From PALSA-505 sp963762615 (lineage in GTDB: Bacteria > Actinomycetota > Actinomycetes > Streptosporangiales > Streptosporangiaceae): a stretch of DNA of 64,000 nt. The notes beneath the pieces are model-generated. The model made no database searches. It was given only the letters and a program-made list of their open reading frames with translations, and was not told the DNA's origin. The DNA lies in assembly GCA_963762615.1 (NCBI GenBank), contig CAVXLG010000012.1, forward strand, positions 620,001 through 684,000. The letters run 5' to 3'. Below are positions 48,814-57,516 of the stretch, piece by piece (position 1 is the first letter of the stretch; every line of letters starts with the position of its first letter). The translations under genes and the position numbers were made by a program.

Positions 48814-50313
48814 ATGGCGAATCTCAGTTCGATGCTTGAGCGGGCTGCCGACGATCATCCTGACCGGCCGGCCATCCGGATGGATGATCTCGTGCTGAGC
48901 TACGCGCAACTGCGCGACGCGGCTGCGCGGGCGGCCACGCTGCTGATATCCCTCGGCGTCGAGCCGGGGGACCGCGTCGGCCTGATGCTGCCGAACGTGC
49001 CGGCCTTTCCCGTCGCCTTCTACGGCGCCCTCGCCGCCGGAGCCGTCGTGGTGCCGATGAACCCACTGCTCAAGAGCCGGGAAGTCGCCTACTACCTGGG
49101 TGACTCGGGCGCCAAGGTGCTGTTCGCCTGGCACGCGTCGGCCGGCGAGGCAGCCAAAGGCGCTGCCGACGTCGGCGCGCAGGTCGTCGGGGTCGACGAC
49201 CCCGACCTCAGTTCCCGGCTGCCCGGGCTTCCCCGGCTGCGCACCTGGGCGGACGCGGCCGGCGACGACGACGCGGTCATCCTCTACACGTCCGGCACGA
49301 CCGGCCGGCCGAAGGGCGCCCAGCTCACCCACGCCGGCCTGGCCCGCAACGCCAGGCTGACCTCCGAGACCCTGCTGCACGGCGGCGCCGACGACGTGGT
49401 GATGGGCTGCCTGCCGCTGTTCCACGTCTTCGGCCTGACCTGCGGCCTGAACGGCACGGTGGTGGGCGGGGGCACGCTGACCCTGCTACCCAGGTTCGAC
49501 CCGGGCAAGGCCCTGGAGATCATCGAGCGCGACGCGGTGACGATCTTCGAGGGCGTGCCGACCATGTACGCCGCCATCCTGCACTGCCAATCCGAGCATC
49601 CTCCCGACACCTCGTCCCTGCGGGTGTGCATTTCCGGCGGCGCGGCGTTGCCGGTGGAGATCCTGCGCAACTTCGAGCAGAAGTTCGGCTGCATGATCCT
49701 GGAGGGCTACGGGCTGTCGGAGACCTCGCCGGTCGCGTCGTTCAACCACCCGGACAAGGTCCGCAAGCCCGGCTCGGTCGGCACGCCGGTCGAGGGGGTC
49801 GAGATGCGCCTAGTCGGCGCAGACGGCGCCGACGTGCCGCCCGGCGAGGTGGGCGAGATCGCGATCCGCGGCCACAACGTCATGAAGGGCTACTGGGGGA
49901 AGCCGGAGGCTACCGCGGAGGCGATCCCGGACGGCTGGTTCCGCACCGGCGACATAGGCCGGATCGACGAAGACGGCTACTACTACATCGTGGACCGCAA
50001 GAAGGAGCTGATCATCCGCGGCGGGTTCAACGTATACCCGAGGGAGATCGAGGAGGTCCTGCACGAACATCCGGCGGTCGCGGAGGCCGCCGTGGTCGGC
50101 ATCCCGCACGACCAGTTCGGCGAGGAAGTCGGCGCGGCGGTGGCCCTCAAGCCGGGTACCAGCGCGTCGGAGTCCGAGCTGCGCGCGTTCGTCAAGGACC
50201 GGGTGGCGGCGTACAAGTACCCTCGTCACGTCTGGCTGGTCGATGAGCTGCCGAAGGGCCCGACCGGCAAGATTCTCCGCCGTGAGGTGCGGCCGCCGGA
50301 GGATCTTCGATGA
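48814..50313 (+). CDS. Long-chain fatty acid-CoA ligase (FadD-like)
   Basis: A 499-aa AMP-forming acyl-CoA ligase with ILYTSGTTGRPKGAQLTH, GYGLSETSPVAS, GWFRTGDIGRIDEDGY, KKELIIRGGFNVYPREIEE and the catalytic Lys in LPKGPTGKILRREV. It activates fatty acids for degradation or, given that its stop overlaps the PHA synthase start (ATGA), could supply acyl-CoA precursors for polyester synthesis. The ATG at 48814 has GGGAAGGG upstream. Length and motif set are normal. Confidence 0.9.
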   Translation: MANLSSMLERAADDHPDRPAIRMDDLVLSYAQLRDAAARAATLLISLGVEPGDRVGLMLPNVPAFPVAFYGALAAGAVVVPMNPLLKSREVAYYLGDSGAKVLFAWHASAGEAAKGAADVGAQVVGVDDPDLSSRLPGLPRLRTWADAAGDDDAVILYTSGTTGRPKGAQLTHAGLARNARLTSETLLHGGADDVVMGCLPLFHVFGLTCGLNGTVVGGGTLTLLPRFDPGKALEIIERDAVTIFEGVPTMYAAILHCQSEHPPDTSSLRVCISGGAALPVEILRNFEQKFGCMILEGYGLSETSPVASFNHPDKVRKPGSVGTPVEGVEMRLVGADGADVPPGEVGEIAIRGHNVMKGYWGKPEATAEAIPDGWFRTGDIGRIDEDGYYYIVDRKKELIIRGGFNVYPREIEEVLHEHPAVAEAAVVGIPHDQFGEEVGAAVALKPGTSASESELRAFVKDRVAAYKYPRHVWLVDELPKGPTGKILRREVRPPEDLR

Positions 50314-52058
50314 CGGCACGTTCCTCCCGCGCCGCCAGCGAGTCAGCCGCGGGTCAGGCCGCCGCGTCCGAAGCCGGCTCGGCGGCCGAGGCGGCCGAGG
50401 CCGCCGGCGCGCTCGACCTGCTGCTGTCCGACGCGGCGCTCGGCGTCGCGCGCCTGTTCCGGCCGGACAGCTCCGTGCTGCGCCTGGCCGCGCGGCTGGC
50501 GTTGCGGCCGCGGCTGACCGGCGGCACGCTGGCGCTACTGGCCGCAGAGCTCCGCAAGGTCATCTCGGGAAGCTCCGCGATCGCCCCGCAGCGCCGCGAC
50601 CGGCGGTTCGCTGATCCCGCCTGGGGGACGAACCCGCTGCTCAGGCGGAGCATGCAGGCCTACCTGGCGGCGGTCCAGACCGCGGAGGAGCTGCTCGCCG
50701 CGGCCGAGCTGGACTGGCGGGACGGTGAGCGGACGAAGTTCCTACTGTCGAACCTGGTTGCCGCGGCGGCACCCAGCAACAACCCGCTGATCAGCCCGGC
50801 CGGATGGAAGGCCGCGATCGACACCGGCGGCCTGTCCGCGGTCCGCGGCGTCCGGGCGCTGGCATCGGATCTGGCCGCGCCGCCGCGCGTGCCCACGATG
50901 GTGGAGCCGGGCGCGTTCGAGGTCGGCAAGGATCTGGCGGCGACGCCGGGCGCCGTCGTGCACCGCACCGAGGTATTCGAGCTGATCCAGTACCTGCCAG
51001 TCACCGACACCGTGCTCAGGTACCCGCTCGTCATCGTGCCTCCGATGATCAACAAGTTCTACGTCACCGACCTGGCGCCGGGTCGCAGCATGATCGAGTA
51101 CCTGGTCGGCGAGGGCCACCAGGTGTTCGTCATCTCGTGGCGCAACCCGGACCGCCGGCACCGGGACTGGAACCTGGACACCTACGGCGGCTCGGTCCTG
51201 GCTGCCGTGGACGCGGCCTGCGCCATCAGCCGGGCGGCCAAGGCCAGCATCTGCGCGCTGTGCTCGGGCGGCATCGTCTCGTCCATGCTGGCCGCTCACC
51301 TGAAGCAGGCCGGGCGGGCGGACCGGCTGGCCAGCCTCTGCCTCGGCGTCACCGTGCTGGACCAGTCACGGGCCGGCACCGCGGCTGCGATGGTAGATGA
51401 GAGGACCGCCTTGGCCGCGAAGGCGGCCTCCCGCTCCCGCGGCTACCTCGACGGCAGGGCGCTGGCCGAGGTCTTCGCCTGGCTGCGCCCCGACGACCTG
51501 ATCTGGCACTACTGGGTGAACAACTACCTGCAGGGCAACAAGCCGCCGCCGTTCGACATCTTGTACTGGAACGCCGACACGACCCGGCTGCCCGCCGCCC
51601 TGCACGCCGATTTCATCGACATCGGCCTCGTCAACGCGCTGACCCAGCCGGGAAAGGTGACGATGCTCGGCTCGCCGGTTGATCTGTCCACGGTCGACAT
51701 GAGCGCCTACGTGGTGGCCGGCGTGGCCGACCATCTGTGCCCGTGGCAGTCCTGCTATCGCAGTGCCAGGCTGCTGGGCGGCCCGGTCCGGTTCATCCTG
51801 TCCACCAGCGGCCACATCGCCTCCATGGTCAACCCGCCGGACAACCCGAAGGCGACCTTCCAGACGGCGCCGGGCACGCCGGCCGACCCGCGGGAATGGC
51901 AGGCGACGGCCTCGACCGTCAGCGGCAGCTGGTGGCCGGACTACTCGGCCTGGCTGGCCGAGCGCAGCGGCGGCCGGCGCAGCCGTCCGCGCGCGCTAGG
52001 GAGCAGCGCATTCCTGGCGCTCGACCCGGCTCCGGGGACCTATGTTCACGACCGCTAG
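50310..52058 (+). CDS. phaC: Polyhydroxyalkanoate synthase (PhaC-like, class I/II type)
   Basis: A 582-aa PHA synthase that polymerises 3-hydroxyacyl-CoA into storage polyester. The lipase-like box is CALCSGGIVSS, with nucleophile Cys318; catalytic Asp474 (VAGVADHLCPWQ) and His502 (STSGHIASMVNPP) complete the triad. LVIVPPMINKFYVTDLAPGRSMIEYLV and VFVISWRNPD are conserved synthase segments. The N-terminus is Ala/Ser-rich. Its start overlaps the fadD-like stop and its end overlaps the depolymerase start, so the three genes form one translationally coupled unit. No phasin or PhaE is nearby, favouring the class I/II single-subunit type. Confidence 0.9.
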   Translation: MTARSSRAASESAAGQAAASEAGSAAEAAEAAGALDLLLSDAALGVARLFRPDSSVLRLAARLALRPRLTGGTLALLAAELRKVISGSSAIAPQRRDRRFADPAWGTNPLLRRSMQAYLAAVQTAEELLAAAELDWRDGERTKFLLSNLVAAAAPSNNPLISPAGWKAAIDTGGLSAVRGVRALASDLAAPPRVPTMVEPGAFEVGKDLAATPGAVVHRTEVFELIQYLPVTDTVLRYPLVIVPPMINKFYVTDLAPGRSMIEYLVGEGHQVFVISWRNPDRRHRDWNLDTYGGSVLAAVDAACAISRAAKASICALCSGGIVSSMLAAHLKQAGRADRLASLCLGVTVLDQSRAGTAAAMVDERTALAAKAASRSRGYLDGRALAEVFAWLRPDDLIWHYWVNNYLQGNKPPPFDILYWNADTTRLPAALHADFIDIGLVNALTQPGKVTMLGSPVDLSTVDMSAYVVAGVADHLCPWQSCYRSARLLGGPVRFILSTSGHIASMVNPPDNPKATFQTAPGTPADPREWQATASTVSGSWWPDYSAWLAERSGGRRSRPRALGSSAFLALDPAPGTYVHDR

Positions 52059-52854
52059 CGTGCGCACCGTCGCCGTCGGCGGGCAGCAGCTGCGGGTCGC
52101 GGTGCGGCCTGGCGACCGGAGCCGGGTGCCGTTACTGCTCATCAACGGCATCGGGGCCAGCCTTGACCTGCTGCAGCCGTTCGTTGATGCGCTCGAGCCG
52201 GCGGTTGAGGTGATCTGCTTCGACGTCCCGGGGGTCGGCGGCTCGCCGCTTCCCCGGATCCCCTACCGGTTCACCGGACTGTGCCGGATGATCTCCCGGA
52301 TGCTGTCCGAGCTCGGCTACGCGTCGGTTGACGTGCTCGGTGTCTCCTGGGGCGGCGGCGTGGCGCAGCACTTTGCCACCTTCCAGCGGTCGCGCTGCCG
52401 CCGGCTGGTGCTGGTGAGCACCGCCACCGGCTCCCTCATGGTGCCGGCCAGCCCGGCGATCCTGGCCCGGATGGTGACGCCGCGCCGCTACCTGGACCGG
52501 CGCTACCTCGCGCGGGTCGCGCCGACCCTGTACGGCGGGACGGCGCGAGCCGAGCCCGAGCGGGTGGCCGCGGCGATGCACTCGCACCTCCGGGTGGGCT
52601 CCCCGCGGGGGTACCTGTACCAGCTCACCGCAGGCGTGGCCTGGACCAGCCTGCCGTTCCTGCCGCTGCTGCGGCAGCAGACCCTCATCATGTCCGGTGA
52701 CGATGATCCGATCATCCCGCTGGCCAACGCTCACTTGATGCACCGCCTCATTCCGAATTCGCGGCTGCACGTCTACCACGGCGGACATCTCGGCCTTCTC
52801 ACCGAGGCGGCGGAGCTCGCGCCCGTGGTAGGCGGCTTCCTCGCCGCGCCGTGA
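52042..52854 (+). CDS. phaZ: Intracellular PHA depolymerase-like alpha/beta hydrolase
   Basis: A 270-aa alpha/beta hydrolase resembling intracellular medium-chain PHA depolymerases: LLINGIGASLDLLQPFVDAL, FDVPGVGGSPLP, nucleophile elbow GVSWGGGVAQHFA, GDDDPIIPLANAHLMH and HVYHGGHLGLLTEA for the catalytic His. Overlap of 17 nt with phaC and the same operon support a role in polymer turnover. Other hydrolases of this fold are an alternative if judged without context. Confidence 0.8.
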   Translation: MFTTASVRTVAVGGQQLRVAVRPGDRSRVPLLLINGIGASLDLLQPFVDALEPAVEVICFDVPGVGGSPLPRIPYRFTGLCRMISRMLSELGYASVDVLGVSWGGGVAQHFATFQRSRCRRLVLVSTATGSLMVPASPAILARMVTPRRYLDRRYLARVAPTLYGGTARAEPERVAAAMHSHLRVGSPRGYLYQLTAGVAWTSLPFLPLLRQQTLIMSGDDDPIIPLANAHLMHRLIPNSRLHVYHGGHLGLLTEAAELAPVVGGFLAAP

Positions 52855-53590
52855 AGGGACGCCGGGAGGCGCGCAGCCAGCGCCCGCCGGCCGCTACGCG
52901 CTCGAGACTGAGCACGCTCATCGTCAAACGCGCCCTTTCCGGTGCCGGCGCCTTCGCCTGACCGGCCGTGAGGCATGACAATCACGGCAGCGCTCCCGCC
53001 CAAGGGGGGCCGGGTCACTTCTACCCGTACTGGACGGAGGCGACGGTCGGCGGCATGTGCGTCTGGGAGTTCGGCAACATGCGCAACGGGAACCGCTTCG
53101 GAGATGACGCGCGGTACGGCCGGGTCGGCCCGGGCACCAGCGGAGCGTTCGCGGGCCCGGTCCGCCGCAATCCCGGCTGCTGAGCACGGTCGATTGCGGG
53201 CGTGGCGGCGGCGCTGCCGGGCGGGCCAGGGCCAATGGTCGGTGAGAGGCTGCCTAGAGCCTGCCCGGCAGCGCCTGCTTATGGCCTCATGTGCAGGCGG
53301 AAATGGTGACGGGCATGATGGTCGGCCGCCGTAGTCTTCGCCATCATGCCTCCCCTGGCCGCCTCGCTCGGGCGGCCATCGAACGTGACGGGCGCACCGC
53401 GACCGGGTGGCCGGCGGAGCACGTCGTCCCCTATTGCACGGTCCTGGCCGGCGCTTGGTTCAATCCCGGAGCGGTCTTTGCCGGCAAGAATCCCGGATTG
53501 CTACCCGATGCCGGTCAGATCACACGCCTGGCCGCGATCGCGGTCGGCTCACAGTTCGGTGATCTGTTGCTCCCGCAGCGTGCGGACCAG
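52855..53590. other. Gene-poor stretch after the PHA operon
   Basis: Apart from the fragment at 52989-53183 no recognisable gene is seen in these 736 bp. Several overlapping open frames at 53291-53690 have no family resemblance or ribosome site; one contains WPAEHVVPYCTVLAGAWFNP, which I do not recognise. The segment looks like decaying DNA. Confidence 0.45.
52989..53183 (+). pseudogene. C-terminal fragment of an actinobacterial secreted hypothetical protein
   Basis: The frame encodes GPGHFYPYWTEATVGG followed by CVWEFGNMRNGNRFGDDARYG, which is the usual extreme C-terminus of a family of secreted actinobacterial proteins of unknown function that end in a CxWEFGN-type motif. No upstream part of such a protein exists in any frame, so it is a truncated remnant. 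The TGA lies at 53181-53183. Confidence 0.45.
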
Positions 53591-54061
53591 TCAGATGGAC
53601 AGCCAGTCGGTCACGACCGCGGGCCGCGGGTCGTGGTCGGCGGCTGTCAGCCGCAGGCTCATCGGGCCGGCCGACAGGGATGCTGACCTGAAGGAACCAA
53701 GCTCGTCGGCGTCCGTCGTGACGACTGCTGCACCTTGGCGTATCTCCACCGTGGCACGCTGCGCAGGGGTGATCTGGCCCATGACGTCGCGCCCGGATCC
53801 CGTCGTGGTCACCTCGACGTCAATGGTCAGCTCGGGGGTCCGGAACGAGACAAGCCGCCGGCCCGAAGAGCTGCGCACCAGCGAGCCCTGACCGGCATCC
53901 AGCAGCGAGTCGGACACCAGCTCCGCCAGTTCGCTGTCGATGTCACGCCAGGAGAACGCGTCCGAAGCCGCCTGGACGAACTCGGGCGGCACTGGATCCA
54001 GGCGAGCCGCCAGCCGCCGGAGCTCCTGCTCCAGCTCGTTGTCGTCCGCCTCGTCAGTCAT
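53591..54061 (-). CDS. Conserved actinobacterial protein paired with an ECF sigma factor
   Basis: A 156-aa acidic protein. It begins with a short helix (LEQELRRLAARLDPVPPEFVQAASDAFSWRDIDSELAEL, in part) and continues into a beta-rich domain (RLVSFRTPELTIDVEVTTTG, RATVEIRQGAAVVTTDADELGSF). This two-part architecture is common immediately downstream of ECF sigma genes and upstream of CHAT/TPR proteins in actinobacteria; its function is unknown. It is transcribed with the sigma gene at 54111, 49 bp upstream. No CHAT gene follows here; the order is broken by the remnant region. Confidence 0.7.
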   Translation of the reverse strand: MTDEADDNELEQELRRLAARLDPVPPEFVQAASDAFSWRDIDSELAELVSDSLLDAGQGSLVRSSSGRRLVSFRTPELTIDVEVTTTGSGRDVMGQITPAQRATVEIRQGAAVVTTDADELGSFRSASLSAGPMSLRLTAADHDPRPAVVTDWLSI

Positions 54062-54110
54062 GTCCGGTCTCCTCTGGGCCGTTCACCATCTATGAGGGAC
54101 CTGGGGGAGC

Positions 54111-54683
54111 CTAGATACATCCCTCCAGTTCCCGCCGCAGCTGCTGCAAGCATCGCGCCCTGGTGGGCCCGATGCTACCTACCGGCAGGTCCAGCGCGGC
54201 GGCGACCTCGGCATAACTGGGCGGAGGCGACGCCATCAGCACCCTCAGCAGCTGACGGCAGCGCGGCGGCAGCCGCCTGACGGCTTGCCAGAGGACCTTC
54301 GCCCGGTGCGCCTCCTCCCGCTTGTTCTCAGCGCGCAGGACTTCTTCCTCGGTGGGGTTGTCTTCGCCCGTGGTTTTGTCGAACCGGGTCATGTCCTCGG
54401 TGGGCACCGTCCTGGCGCTCGTCCGGATGTGCTGCAGGCACTCACGCCGGGCGGCGGTCGCCAGCCAGGCCCCGACGCGATCAGGATTGTCGATCTTGTC
54501 AATGTGCTCGGCCAGGCGCAGCCAGGTCGTCTGCGACACGTCAGCCGCATCGGCACGGCTCAGCCGGTAGGCGCGGGTGATCGACCATACGAGTCCGCTG
54601 AATCGCTGGACCAGCGCGTCCCACGCCGCCTTGTCGCCGTCGGCTGCCGCTGTCACCAGCCAGCCGGTGTCCTCGTCTTCCAT
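54111..54683 (-). CDS. ECF RNA polymerase sigma factor
   Basis: A 190-aa ECF sigma factor. Region 2 is about 25-95 (WDALVQRFSGLVWSITRAYRLSRADAADVSQTTWLRLAEHI, in part) and region 4 about 130-185 (LPPRCRQLLRVLMASPPPSYAEVAAALDLPVGSIGPTRARCLQQLRREL, in part). ATG 54683 (MEDEDTGWL) is chosen; the open frame to 54719 adds 12 unconserved residues. It pairs with the downstream conserved protein at 53591. This sigma group is usually controlled by CHAT- or TPR-linked systems rather than classical anti-sigma factors. Confidence 0.87.
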   Translation of the reverse strand: MEDEDTGWLVTAAADGDKAAWDALVQRFSGLVWSITRAYRLSRADAADVSQTTWLRLAEHIDKIDNPDRVGAWLATAARRECLQHIRTSARTVPTEDMTRFDKTTGEDNPTEEEVLRAENKREEAHRAKVLWQAVRRLPPRCRQLLRVLMASPPPSYAEVAAALDLPVGSIGPTRARCLQQLRRELEGCI

Positions 54684-55505
54684 GCCCGTCCCGCTAGCGA
54701 TGCTGCACCTGCCGCGCATGCTCCGGGATCATGGCCACCATCGCTGCCTTCGGTTTCGCGGCCAGGAGACGATAAGCCGTTTGCTGACCGATATGCCCCA
54801 CAATTATGGCCTCTCAGTATGTCAGCGGATCATCCGCATGACCAGGCTTAACGCCCTGCCCCGTTGGTCGCGGCCTATGACGACCATGACCCTCCCGCCC
54901 AGCCGCGTGACTTGCTGCCCCCGCGCAGTCAGGCCGGACGTGCGCCCCGGAGCTGCCGGGCGCATGCTGCGGTCCTCTGGAGAGCCGTAGACGGCCCCGA
55001 ATATCTCCGGCGCCGCGTGTATCTAACCGGACCCGTCGCCCTCTGAAGAATGTGATCCCTCGGAGACGGCGCGCCGCGTAGCTGGCCGCACCGCCCCGGG
55101 ATTCGCGCCAGGCCGGGCGAGGGGGCAGGCCGGGGAGTCCCTTCCCGGCCTGCCCGGCCAGGCCGCGTGCCGAGCCGCTGCGGTGCGTCGAGCCGCCGGT
55201 CTACCGGGCCATCGGCGTTGACCCGGAGAAGGAACAAATCCTGGCAGCGCTACGGTGCGTCGGTGATCATCTTCTCCGGCGTGGCGATCCTGATCTCGTC
55301 CGGGATTCTTCGGCTGCCAGGCCACCTCCCGTTCAACCCGCGGCGCCGGGCCGGGCTGTCGCCGAACACCGCGGTCGGCTGGGGTTACGCTCGGGTGGAG
55401 CAGGCCGGCATCGAACGCGCCGAGTCCTCCGAAGGTCGTACCTGCCCCGTCGAGAAGCCCGTCACCTTCGCCGCCGGCCGGGACGCCCCCGCGGCCGAAT
55501 CGGCG
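54684..55505. other. Gene-poor stretch with a KdpA remnant
   Basis: No complete gene is supported in these 822 bp. The only recognisable content is the KdpA fragment at 55190-55385. The rest gives short chance frames. The segment near 54770-54850 is less GC-rich than the surroundings and could hold the sigma-gene promoter, but no boxes are clear. Confidence 0.45.
55190..55385 (+). pseudogene. Fragment of KdpA (potassium-transporting ATPase subunit A)
   Basis: One frame from 55190 encodes EPPVYRAIGVDPEKEQ and the next frame from 55242 encodes WQRYGASVIIFSGVAILIS, then ILRLPGHLPFNP and GLSPNTA. Joined, these match residues about 25-90 of KdpA (the GVDP ... SWxxYA ... QGHLPLNP ... FNTA region). 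The frames join if one A of an AAA run near 55236 is removed. Both ends of the gene are missing and no kdpB or kdpC follows, so it is a remnant. Confidence 0.6.
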
Positions 55506-56468
55506 CTAGGCTGGCCGGCGTCTTCCGCGTCCGGCGCCGTGCTCAGGCGCTACCGCCGGTGACGCTGCCGCGTCGGCCCGGTCGGCCAGGGCCCGGACCT
55601 CATCAGCCACCTGCGGCCATACCGCGGCGGGCAGATCGTGCCCTACCCCGGGGAGAATGACGAGCCGGGCGTCGTCGATCGCGGCCGCGGTGCGCCGGGC
55701 CGCCGCCGCGCGCAGCAGCGGGTCAGCCTCGCCGTGCAGCACGAGGGCGGGTACCCGCAGTCTCGCCAGCCGGCCTCCGTGCCACTTCGCCCCGACCTGG
55801 CGGCTCTGCGCGCGGGTGTCGCGGACACCGCTGACCAGGTCGCGTTCGATCCGCTTGCGTGCGGCAGGCTCGTCGAAGGGGTACCCGGGCGAGGCCACCG
55901 CGCGGGCCAGCGCGAGGCCAAGGCCGATGTCGCCATCTCGCCCCTCGGGGAACTTCATCCGCGCGAACCGGGCTACGAGTCCCAGGTGCACATAGCGGAT
56001 CCCGCCGATGCTGCTGACGTCACTGGGCAGCGAGGCCAAGGACGTGATGCTCCTGACCCGCCCCGGGTGGCGCAGGGCGATGCGCTGGACCAGCTGGCCG
56101 CCCATCGACGCGCCGAAAAGGTGCGCGGAATCCCAGCCCACAGCGTCGAGCACGGCTGCGGCGTCGTCGGTCATATCCTCGGCGGAGTATGCCGCAGAAC
56201 GCCTGCGCAGCAGCGCGGCCACCGGGCTCCTCGCCCCGGCGTCCGGGAGACGGCTGGATTCGCCGGCGTCACGCTGGTCGTAGGCCACCACGTGAAAGCC
56301 GCGGCCGATCAGCTCGTCCACCAGCCCCTGCGGCCACCAGAACCTGGATACGCCCAGACCCATCACCAGCAGCAGCGGGTCACCTCCCGCGCCGCCGAGA
56401 TCCTCGTAGGCGATGTCGGCGCCGCCATTGCGGGCGAAGCGCGTCGGGCTGGCGCCAGCCGTAGTCAT
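55506..56468 (-). CDS. Alpha/beta hydrolase divergent from a TetR regulator
   Basis: A 320-aa alpha/beta hydrolase: oxyanion segment LLLVMGLGVSRFWWPQGLVDELI, YDQRDAGESSR, nucleophile elbow FGASMGGQLVQ (Ser about 145), late Asp in LHGEADPLL and His in LPGVGHDLP. It resembles epoxide hydrolase/haloalkane-type and polyketide-tailoring hydrolases in general shape, but no specific substrate can be claimed. ATG 56468 is the natural start; the longer frame overlaps the operator region. It shares a 62-bp divergent promoter with the TetR gene and is probably its target. Confidence 0.82.
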   Translation of the reverse strand: MTTAGASPTRFARNGGADIAYEDLGGAGGDPLLLVMGLGVSRFWWPQGLVDELIGRGFHVVAYDQRDAGESSRLPDAGARSPVAALLRRRSAAYSAEDMTDDAAAVLDAVGWDSAHLFGASMGGQLVQRIALRHPGRVRSITSLASLPSDVSSIGGIRYVHLGLVARFARMKFPEGRDGDIGLGLALARAVASPGYPFDEPAARKRIERDLVSGVRDTRAQSRQVGAKWHGGRLARLRVPALVLHGEADPLLRAAAARRTAAAIDDARLVILPGVGHDLPAAVWPQVADEVRALADRADAAASPAVAPEHGAGRGRRRPA

Positions 56469-56484
56469 CGGGTCCTCCGCATCA

Positions 56485-56513
56485 TTCGCAAACATCGTTC
56501 GCGAACTATGATA
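56485..56513 (+). promoter_or_regulatory. TetR-gene promoter with embedded palindromic operator
   Basis: TTCGCA (56485-56490) and TATGAT (56508-56513) form a 17-bp-spaced -35/-10 pair pointing at the TetR gene. The perfect palindrome GTTCGCGAAC (56497-56506), extended to ATNGTTCGCGAACNAT, fills the spacer. This is a typical autorepressor operator controlling both divergent genes. Confidence 0.6.
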
Positions 56514-56530
56514 CGAGATAGGGAGGACAG

Positions 56531-57271
56531 ATGCCACCGCGGCGATCCGAGGACGTCATCTGGCTGCGCCCTGAGCACGCCACGGCCGGGCGGCCCGCCC
56601 AGCGCAGCCGCGCGGAGATCACTGCCGCCGCCGTCGCGATCGCCGACCGCGACGGCCTGGACGCCGTGTCGATGCGGCGGGTCGCCGCCGAACTCGGGAC
56701 CGGCGCGGCGTCGCTCTACCGTTACGTCGAGACCCGGGAGGACCTGCTCGACCTGATGACCGACGCTACCGGGGCCGAATACTCCCTGGCCGCGCCGAGC
56801 GGGGACTGGCTGGCCGATCTCGTCGACATCGGCGAGCAGGCCCGCGGCATCATGCGGCGGCACTCGTGGCTGGCCGCCCTGGTCGTCACCCGGCCCGTGC
56901 TGGGGCCCAACGGGCTCACCGTGCTCGAGCACGTCCTGGACGTGCTCGGCCCGCACCCGGCTGACATGGCGGCCAAGCTCGAGGCGTTCGCGCTGCTCAA
57001 CGCGATCACCGCGGTGTTCGTGCAGAACGAGCTGACCGGTGGCTCGCAGATGCAGCGGCGGAACGCCGTCTACTTGCAGCAGGCCGTAATCTCGGGGGAG
57101 CACCCGCGGCTCGCCCGGCTTCTCGCCCAGGCGCTGGTGACGACGGCTGGTACCGAAGACCGTTACAGAGACATCCTCGCGCGGCTCCTGACCGGGCTGC
57201 TCGGGCCGCCGTCCCCGCTGGCAGCAGCCAGCGGGCGCGGACGCCCTCCGCCGCCGGAACCTTCAGGTTGA
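56531..57271 (+). CDS. TetR/AcrR-family transcriptional regulator
   Basis: A 246-aa TetR-family repressor. The HTH is about residues 24-75 (RSRAEITAAAVAIADRDGLDAVSMRRVAAELGTGAASLYRYVETREDLLDLM, in part), followed by a TetR_C-type ligand domain (about 90-225) similar to tetracycline-repressor-like members. The ATG at 56531 has GGGAGG upstream. It is divergent from the alpha/beta hydrolase, with an operator-like palindrome between, so it likely controls that hydrolase and itself. The inducer is unknown. Confidence 0.88.
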   Translation: MPPRRSEDVIWLRPEHATAGRPAQRSRAEITAAAVAIADRDGLDAVSMRRVAAELGTGAASLYRYVETREDLLDLMTDATGAEYSLAAPSGDWLADLVDIGEQARGIMRRHSWLAALVVTRPVLGPNGLTVLEHVLDVLGPHPADMAAKLEAFALLNAITAVFVQNELTGGSQMQRRNAVYLQQAVISGEHPRLARLLAQALVTTAGTEDRYRDILARLLTGLLGPPSPLAAASGRGRPPPPEPSG

Positions 57272-57390
57272 CGATGACGGTCACCGACGCCGCCGGCGTC
57301 CGGGCCAGCCGTACGTTCATCCTGACGGTCAAGTCGCGGCCACCGGCCAGGCGCGACCTGCCCTGCCGGGCGCGAAAGCTAGCCGGTCGT
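57268..57390 (+). pseudogene. Possible C-terminal fragment of an Ig-like/cadherin-repeat secreted protein
   Basis: The frame MTVTDAAGVRASRTFILTV resembles the last strand pair of bacterial Ig-like repeats (x-V-T-D-x-x-G-x-x-x-x-x-T-F-x-L-T-V). Nothing upstream belongs to such a protein and the frame then runs into Arg/Pro-rich noise. Low-confidence remnant overlapping the TetR stop. Confidence 0.25.
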
Positions 57391-57516
57391 GACCATCGGT
57401 CAGTCGCGAGCACCCGCCGGCGGAGGCTCGCCTGCGTAGCACGGTCGGCGCCGACCCGGCCGTAGCCCGCAGAGCGCGGGCCGCGGCCAGGTCGGGCGAC
57501 GGTGCGCCCGCGGTCC

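Noticed and set aside
53291..53891. Overlapping plus-strand ORFs at 53.3-53.9 kb
   Set aside because: No family resemblance, no ribosome site, and partly antisense to the conserved sigma-partner gene.
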